DNA of 64,000 bases, from the NCBI GenBank assembly GCA_007449985.2, contig VIIQ02000582.1, positions 372,001 through 436,000 on the forward strand, given 5' to 3'. Made by a program: the position numbers and the translations under genes. The DNA comes from Desmodesmus armatus (taxonomy: Eukaryota > Chlorophyta > Chlorophyceae > Sphaeropleales > Scenedesmaceae). Shown here one piece after another: positions 58,493-64,000 of the stretch (within the stretch, counting starts at the first letter, position 1; each line of letters starts with the position of its first letter). Under the pieces are notes generated by a model. The model saw only the letters and a list, made by a program, of their open reading frames with translations, was not told the DNA's origin and searched no databases.

Positions 58493-60627
58493 TCAGCAGT
58501 CAGCCGGCACAGCAGCGTTAGCAGCCCTTGCAGCCTTGTCCTGGCTGTCCCAAGCGCCCATGTAGCGCACCTGCAGGCAAAACCATGGCAGGCATGTGGC
58601 TCAAAAGCTATGCAGTAGCTGGTGCAGGGTGCAATGGCGCAGAACATGAGCAACACTGACACACCCTGGTGATATTTTTTTTATATGCTGGGTGCCTGGC
58701 CATGGTCATGGGGCGCTTGCTTGAGCAACATGCAAACCTAGGCAGCATGCACAGCATCCTGGCACAACAGTGGGCTGTTCTGAAAGTGTGCTGCTTTGTA
58801 CCTATGGTGACAGAGCTCAACCTTGCAGCAGTTTGGAGCTGCAACAGTCTGTGACATGAGGTACATATGTGTGCTTGATGCGGCAATATGTGCTGCTATG
58901 ATCCACTGGCAACGTCTCTCCAAGTGCTGTCTCACAAACACAACTCAAAATAGCACAAAGTTTGCAACACTTGTGCTGCGACTGTGTGCAAAAGCAACCA
59001 CTCACCAAGCCAGTGCCGTCAAAAAACAGTCCTGCCCAAAGCTCAGCACGCGTCCTTGGGTGGAGACCCAGGCAAAGCACGCGTGCACCAGGGGCGCTGT
59101 GGCGGAGTGCAGACCCCATGGGGCCGACACATGCGCTTGCGTGCTGCGCCCCAAAGATCTGCACGTCTGCTGGTCCCCAGAAAGTGGCCTGCCATCCTGC
59201 AGCTGTGCTGACATCCTTCCCCAGGAGACGCCCCAGCACAAACAGCACGAGCAGATCAAAACTGCCGCTGGGCGTTTTGGCCGCATCAAGCCCCACCGCG
59301 CACAGCACATCAACGGATGGTGCTGGTGGTGCAGTGCGATCCGTGCTGACTGCTGCAGCAGAAGGGCCCATTGTTGCTACTGCAGGCGCTCTCAGCCCCG
59401 TTGCTGCAGCAGGCATAGCAGCGCCTGCTCCCGCAGCCATGGCACAGCCTGCCAGCCACATTGCCGCTGCAGACTGCCAAAGAGAGGCAGCAGCAGGTGT
59501 TAAGTCTGCTGCGGCAGGAAGTGCAGTCCCCAGTCCTGCAGGCAGTGCGGCGCCTAGGTAGGGTGCGGCTGCAGGCATAGTCAAGCCCGACAGCAGCACT
59601 CCTGCAGACTGGTGGCCTGGCAGCAGCACTGCTTCACCTGCTCTGATGGCCCCAAGTCCTGCAGCACCGGCCCCAGAAGGAGCTTGGGATGAGGGTCGCT
59701 GGCCCATGGGGTGCAGCACACCCTGCTGCCTGAAGTAGCTGCCAGGCCCTGGTGCTGCTGCTGCAGGCCTCCTGCTGCTATCTGGCAGCATGCTTGTGGG
59801 GCAGCTGTGGGGCATTTGTTGCATCCTGAAGCTGCTGCTGCCCGGAGTCCCCAGGAGGCAGCGCGCTGCATGGTGTGCGCGCTGAGGTGTGCTGGGGCCC
59901 ACGCTTGAAGTGGCAGGGCTGTGCAGGACGGGTGTCCTCGTCCTTGCTGATGCTGCTGATGCTGCTGTCAAGTGGCCAGCAGACAGCTCCAGCTGGAGCT
60001 GCTGCTGCACCTGCCCCACCACAGTAGGCTGCTGATGGTGCAAGTGGGCACGCGGCGCCCTGCTGCTGGCGACCCCTACGGGTTGCTGTGGTGCTGCATG
60101 AGCAGGAGGGCTGAAGTTGAGTGCGGGTGTGCAGGGCTGGTCCTGCTGCCGCAACTGACAGAAGGCGAAGCCGCTGTCCCCTTGAGTTGGTGGTGCTGCA
60201 TCGAAGTGCAGTGTGGAGATGCCACTGTTGCTGTCCGGACACTCGATGCCTCCGTTGACATTGAAGTCAGTATCATCAGGCACATTGCCAACGTTGCCAT
60301 ACCTGCAGATTGTCAATGCAGTCAGTGATCCTTTCCTGGAGCAGTCGATGGTGTAGTTCTAGCCTGTCTGCAGCACATCCTCTGCTGGGCTTCTCTGCTG
60401 GTGCACGCCATCAAAGGCAAGAGGATTGCAACGTAGCGGTGCGGGTGAACAGCACTGTCTCACAGGAAAGTGCAGAGCACCAGATCTCTCCGATACTGCA
60501 GACCAGTGGGTGTCTTCCATGCCGCGTACGCTAACATTCTTAGAGAGCTTTCTTACCTGCCTGGGTTGCATCGTATGCGGTCGTTTCGCTGGAACGTCAT
60601 GTCATGGAATTCCATGGCCATGGCCAT
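58493..60627 (-). CDS. AP2-domain-like protein with long disordered N-terminal region
   Basis: Three exons fit in phase and give 481 residues: 60557-60627 (ATG 60627, preceded by an in-frame TGA), 59006-60302 and 58493-58570 (TGA). The first about 70 residues (FQRNDRIRCNPGRYGNVGNV, then DDTDFNVNGG) are of normal complexity. The middle is Ala/Pro/Gln/Ser-rich and likely disordered. The C-terminus assembled across the last intron reads LHPRTRAELWAGLFFDG, then RYMGAWDSQDKAARAANAA. This fits the second and third strands and helix of an AP2/ERF DNA-binding domain (pattern WvA-i, rYLGtFdt-eeAArAyd-AA), although the usual YRGV start is degenerate (LCLGL). If correct, it is a plant-type transcription regulator with a terminal single AP2 domain. 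The split across an intron hides it from single-exon translation. Confidence 0.55.
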
Positions 60628-62025
60628 TCACACAGGCAGGGGTCTCGAGAGGCAGATCACGCACACTGTGCCTGCATGGCCAGAGCGATGATAAATCGCA
60701 GATGACAAGTACCCTGTGATTATCTGTCCATTGTATGAGATGCTTACAGGTCATCTGCACCTGCACCTCCGCTCAGAACCTCACAATCAGAAGCCCTAGG
60801 GGTCTTGACAGGCCTTCTGACATATGCATGCTGGCATCACAACCGACCCCATGTTTGATTAATTGCTTGCTCACCACCAAACTTTGCCGCACCACCAAGG
60901 GGCACACGAAATGAGGCAGCACTGTTGACCCTTTAGAGGTCAGATGTGCTAATGTGCTGTTGCTAGACCATTGGGCTGGGAGCTTTCTGCCAGCCCTGTC
61001 AGGCAGTTAGCACCGTGAAGCAAGCGGAGGGTGTTGAGGAATATACTGCTGGAGGCAGGCTTGCACATCTGCTTTGCCAAATGCCATGCCATGCTTGTGA
61101 CCTGTGTGAGTAGCTCAGCAGTGGACACCGGCCGCAGGCCATTGCCTGTCTTGCCCAGCTTCAACGCATCATAGGTGGAGCAGGCACTTGATCGTGTGCC
61201 CATTGGTGGTGTGGTCGTATGGGGCAGCATGGCATATCGATGTCAGCAGAATGAGGCGTTCATGTGAGTTACATGCCTCCTGCTGGAACTTCACAAGCGC
61301 GACATAGTGCACCTGTAAAGTTTCCACGTCTAATGTGCTCCCTGTTGCCCCTCCAGACCCTGGGTACAAGTGCAGGCGTACACCATGGTTTGGCAACCTT
61401 GCAACTCTTCCACAATGCTGCCAGGCTGCATGCTGCCGCCTCGTCTGTCAGGCTTGCGGACGCTCTCAGTCGATCCCCACCAACTGTCCCGTTCACCAGG
61501 CTCTGTCCAGATTCTCACAAACTCATTGGTGCACATCTGGCCTAGCATCCCCATGTCTTGTGAGATGCTGCATCTGTTTGAGGCCTGGGCCTTTTGCAGT
61601 GCAAAATTTGCACTTGGCTCAAGGCGCCAACAAGCAGTTTGGTGGGCAAGCCCCCTGGTTCGCGACCTGAATAAAAATGCTTATTGAACGTCGATGAAGG
61701 AGGTACATGGGGTCATCATTAACAAACCACACTGGAACGCCAGGACGGTTGGGTGGAACGTCACGGTTCCTGTGAGGGGAAGCCACACATGAATACCAAG
61801 CCTCACATTGAACTCTTACAACCAGTCCTCAAACGTTGACAAATGTGTCATCATCACGTCGTCCTGTGGTGTTCCATTTGTGCGTTCGCAATACGTTCTC
61901 TGCGATAAAGCCTCCAAGTGCAGCAAAAGTGTGAATCTTCTGCCACTATCGAACGTCCGAGCAACAGTTTGGGCCATCTCGAGCTGCAAAGCGTCACCGG
62001 GAGCTCTAGTCAGCAGCGTGCCATC
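60628..62025. other. Intergenic region between divergent genes; holds dispersed repeat copy B
   Basis: It separates the AP2-like gene (leftward) from the cystinosin-like gene (rightward), so it contains both promoters. Segment 61028-61295 is copy B of the repeat at 56580-56905. No recognisable gene is seen. Confidence 0.4.
61028..61295 (+). repeat. Dispersed repeat, copy B
   Basis: Direct-orientation partner of 56580-56905, shorter by several internal gaps. It begins at GGTGTTGAGG and ends after CATGCCTCCTGCTGG. Confidence 0.7.
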
Positions 62026-63635
62026 ATGCAGGACTCGCAGCAGCCCTTGCTGGCGCCTAGTGGCAGCAGAAAGGTCAGATTCCAACCCAGTGCGAGACAG
62101 CGGCTGCTCGTCGTTGCTCTGATCCTGGCTGGGAGTGTGGGACTGGCGTTGCTGCTGCCCACAAACAAGAACCTGCCCTGCCCGTACTGCAAAGTCAGCA
62201 GCGTGATTGGTTGGCTTTACTTCTTGGCATGGTCTTTCAGGTGGGATTTCCCAGGACTCACATGGGTAGCCAAGCCTAGCCAGCAAGTCCTACCACAGCA
62301 GCAGCAGGCTGTCCAGCTCGGCAAATCGAAGTGCTCAGGGAAGGGCCATGCATGAGCTAGCAGCTTTGCATGGATGTCTTGTTTTGCGTTTGGACGTCTC
62401 TGTCCAAGCTTATAACCATCAGCACAACATTTACAGGCAGCCACGAGAGGACAGGTGCAACGCTGTCAGTTTTTGGTGCGGTCAGTGAGCTGCATGCTGC
62501 GCATGGCATCAACATGCATGTGCTGCTCCGCTGTTCATCACGTTTATGGTTGCAGCTTCTGGCCCCAAGTGATCATCAACTACAGGCGCAAGAGTGTGGA
62601 GGGCCTCAGCTTTGACTTCACAGGTGCGGGGACATTGTAGGACCCCTGCAGTGCTTGATAGAGGGGTAGAGGGTGGTGTTGCAGGGTGATGGTCAGCGCA
62701 GTGCACCATGCAACAGCAGCGGCGCCGTTCGCTGCTTCTGCTCAGCAGCAAACAGCACCCAGCAACAAAACAGCACCAAACACAGCTGCAGGCTGCAGTG
62801 CACACTCGTTGGCTTGCAGACACTGGACAGCTGGTGTGAGCAGTGGCGCAAGTTGCTCTGCCTTTCTTAGCGAGTTGCAGTAGTTGCACGTGACAGCAAC
62901 GCAGCGCCTGGGTGCATGCAGCACAGCGCACACTGCAGTTCGCGCATCCACCGCGCTCTTTCCTCGCCCCCATGCATGCATCCCTTCCCATCCCATCCCT
63001 TCTTGCTGCTGCTGCTCCTCTTGTTCCACCCCTCCCCCTTGTCTGCTGCAGTGCTGAATGTGCCGGGCTTCGCCTGCTACACCCAGTTCAACTTCTCCAG
63101 CATCCACCGCGCTGCCACCACGCTCACATGCATGCACCCCTTCCCGTTCCTTCCCATTCCTTCCCGCTGCCCTGCCCTCCCCCCCCCCTCCCTTGTCAAC
63201 TGCAGTGCTGAATGTGATGGGCTTCGCCTGCTATACCCAGTTCAACCTCTCACATGCATGCATCCCTTCTCATCTCTTCTCGCTGCCCGTCCCCCTCCCC
63301 TTGTCTACTGCAGTGCTCAATGTGCTGGGCTTCGCCTGTTACACCCAGTTCAACCTCTCACTCTTCGCCAGCAGCCATGTGCAGCAGGAGTACAAGACTC
63401 AATTCAAGACAGCAGACATCCCCGTCGAACTGAACGACGTGGTGTTCGGCCTGCATGCCGTCCTCATGTCCAGTGTGCTGGCAACACAGTGCTTGATATA
63501 TGAGAAGCATCACACGCAGGCCGTGTCGATTGGGACCTCGGTCAGCATGGTGGGGTCTGTGGCAGCGGCGACGGTGCTGGCGGTGCTGCTGGCAGTGCGG
63601 GGAGAGGGCAGCCTGCCCTACACGTGGCTTGACCT
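62026..63635 (+). CDS. CTNS: Cystinosin-like PQ-loop transporter (partial, 3' end beyond window)
   Basis: Exons 62026-62240, 62556-62623 and 63314-63635 join in phase, and the last ends at a GTGAGT donor, so the gene runs past the right edge. ATG 62026 opens MQDSQQPLLAPS with a dileucine-like LL after acidic/Gln residues, then a membrane helix. The signature of cystinosins follows: VIGWLYFLAWSFSFWPQVII, NYRRKSVEGLSFDF, then VLNVLGFACYTQFNLSLF, NDVVFGLHAVLMSSVLATQC and YEKHHTQ. The PQ dipeptide in WPQV and the RRKSVEGLSFDF loop are family hallmarks. The product should export cystine with protons from the vacuole or lysosome. It is compact and lacks the long glycosylated luminal N-terminus of animal cystinosin. 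Both edges of exon 3 are duplicated into flanking introns. Confidence 0.88.
62925..63313 (+). repeat. Upstream copies of cystinosin-like exon 3 start
   Basis: The segment coding VLNVLGFACYTQFN starts at 63052 and 63206, ahead of the working exon at 63314, each preceded by a pyrimidine-rich tract and CAG. The intervening intron piece (CATGCATGCATCCCTTC-like, then CTCGCTGCC) is shared, and a further intron-only copy lies near 62945-63030. The two copies read VPGF and VMGF instead of VLGF. Confidence 0.9.
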
Positions 63636-63858
63636 GTGAGTGTGCAGGGATTTTCATGGCTTCGGTTTGAAGGGCAGCTACAGCGTGTTCTGTGGGGCAA
63701 GGGGGATAACGGTGTGATGATGCTGTGCGGGCAGTAGCTTGTGCTACATGTGGGTGGCTCTACCTGGGAGGTCCAAAGAAGTTGGGGTCAGGGATTTCAT
63801 GGGTGGCTGCTGCTTTTTGTGTTGGGGGGTGGGGAAGTGGTTGGTGTGTCAGTGGCGA

Positions 63859-64000
63859 GGGGTGAAGCAGCTTGCCCTACACGTGGCTTGACCTGTAAGT
63901 GCGCCTCTTGGGGGGGAGGGGGGGTATTGCGTGCGGTGTGTCTAGGGAAGGGTGCTTGGTGTGTTGGGGTGTGGGGCGAGGGCAGCCTGCCCTAGGCGTG
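63859..64000 (+). repeat. Downstream copies of cystinosin-like exon 3 end
   Basis: The segment coding LPYTWLDL with its GT donor recurs at about 63869-63895, and a third copy (GGGCGAGGGCAGCCTGCCCTA) is cut by the window end. G runs follow the donor of the second copy. Confidence 0.85.

Overview
The window looks like nuclear DNA of a green alga (Chlorophyta). Genes are rich in short introns with GT-AG borders, and coding sequence is GC-biased. CTG/CAG triplet runs sit both in introns (just before 3' splice sites) and in exons (poly-Gln, poly-Ser, poly-Ala). The gene set is typical of algae and plants: a family-2 O-methyltransferase, an amino-acid/auxin-type permease, a GT2 cellulose-synthase-like enzyme, an NADPH-oxidase/ferric-reductase-like start, an AP2-like protein and a cystinosin homologue. 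The exact genus cannot be fixed from the sequence; a Chlorophyceae member such as the Scenedesmaceae is only a guess. I saw no rRNA, convincing tRNA or CRISPR array.

Layout. 66-391 (-): first exon of an NADPH oxidase/ferric reductase-like membrane protein. 2651-4813 (+): leucine-rich-repeat protein. 8315-11230 (-): large Ser/Ala/Gln-rich protein. 12095-15962 (+): membrane-anchored O-methyltransferase followed by decayed copies of its last exon. 18493-19564 (-): coiled-coil protein. 20803-31817 (+): NDUFAF7/MidA-type methyltransferase (complex I assembly) spread over 11 kb by repeat-swollen introns. About 32461-38547 (+): GT2 cellulose-synthase-like enzyme. 39882-46150 (+): AAAP amino-acid permease. 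50720-53746 (+): Gln/Ala-rich repeat protein. 58493-60627 (-): AP2-like protein. 62026-63635 and beyond (+): cystinosin-like PQ-loop transporter, cut by the window end. I rebuilt the exon chains of the recognised genes by hand; splice phases agree across every junction of the multi-exon models unless stated.

The most striking signal is not a gene. In all five genes NDUFAF7, O-methyltransferase, permease, GT2 and cystinosin, pieces of exons spanning a splice site are tandemly duplicated (2 to 11 copies). Extra copies of exon 5' ends, each with its own 3' splice site, lie upstream of the working exon. Extra copies of exon 3' ends, with their donor, lie downstream. The copies differ by substitutions, so simple assembly stutter is unlikely. 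They are separated by C runs, G runs, CTG or CTGCCG arrays. The best case is an 11-copy array at 25105-26565, inside which a two-unit higher-order repeat has formed. The window therefore seems to record an intron-growth process by splice-junction-spanning duplication.

Mobile elements are modest: a TTAA-flanked element with 18-bp inverted ends (28121-29407, piggyBac-like signature, no transposase), a small foldback element (46886-47165) and several dispersed short repeats.
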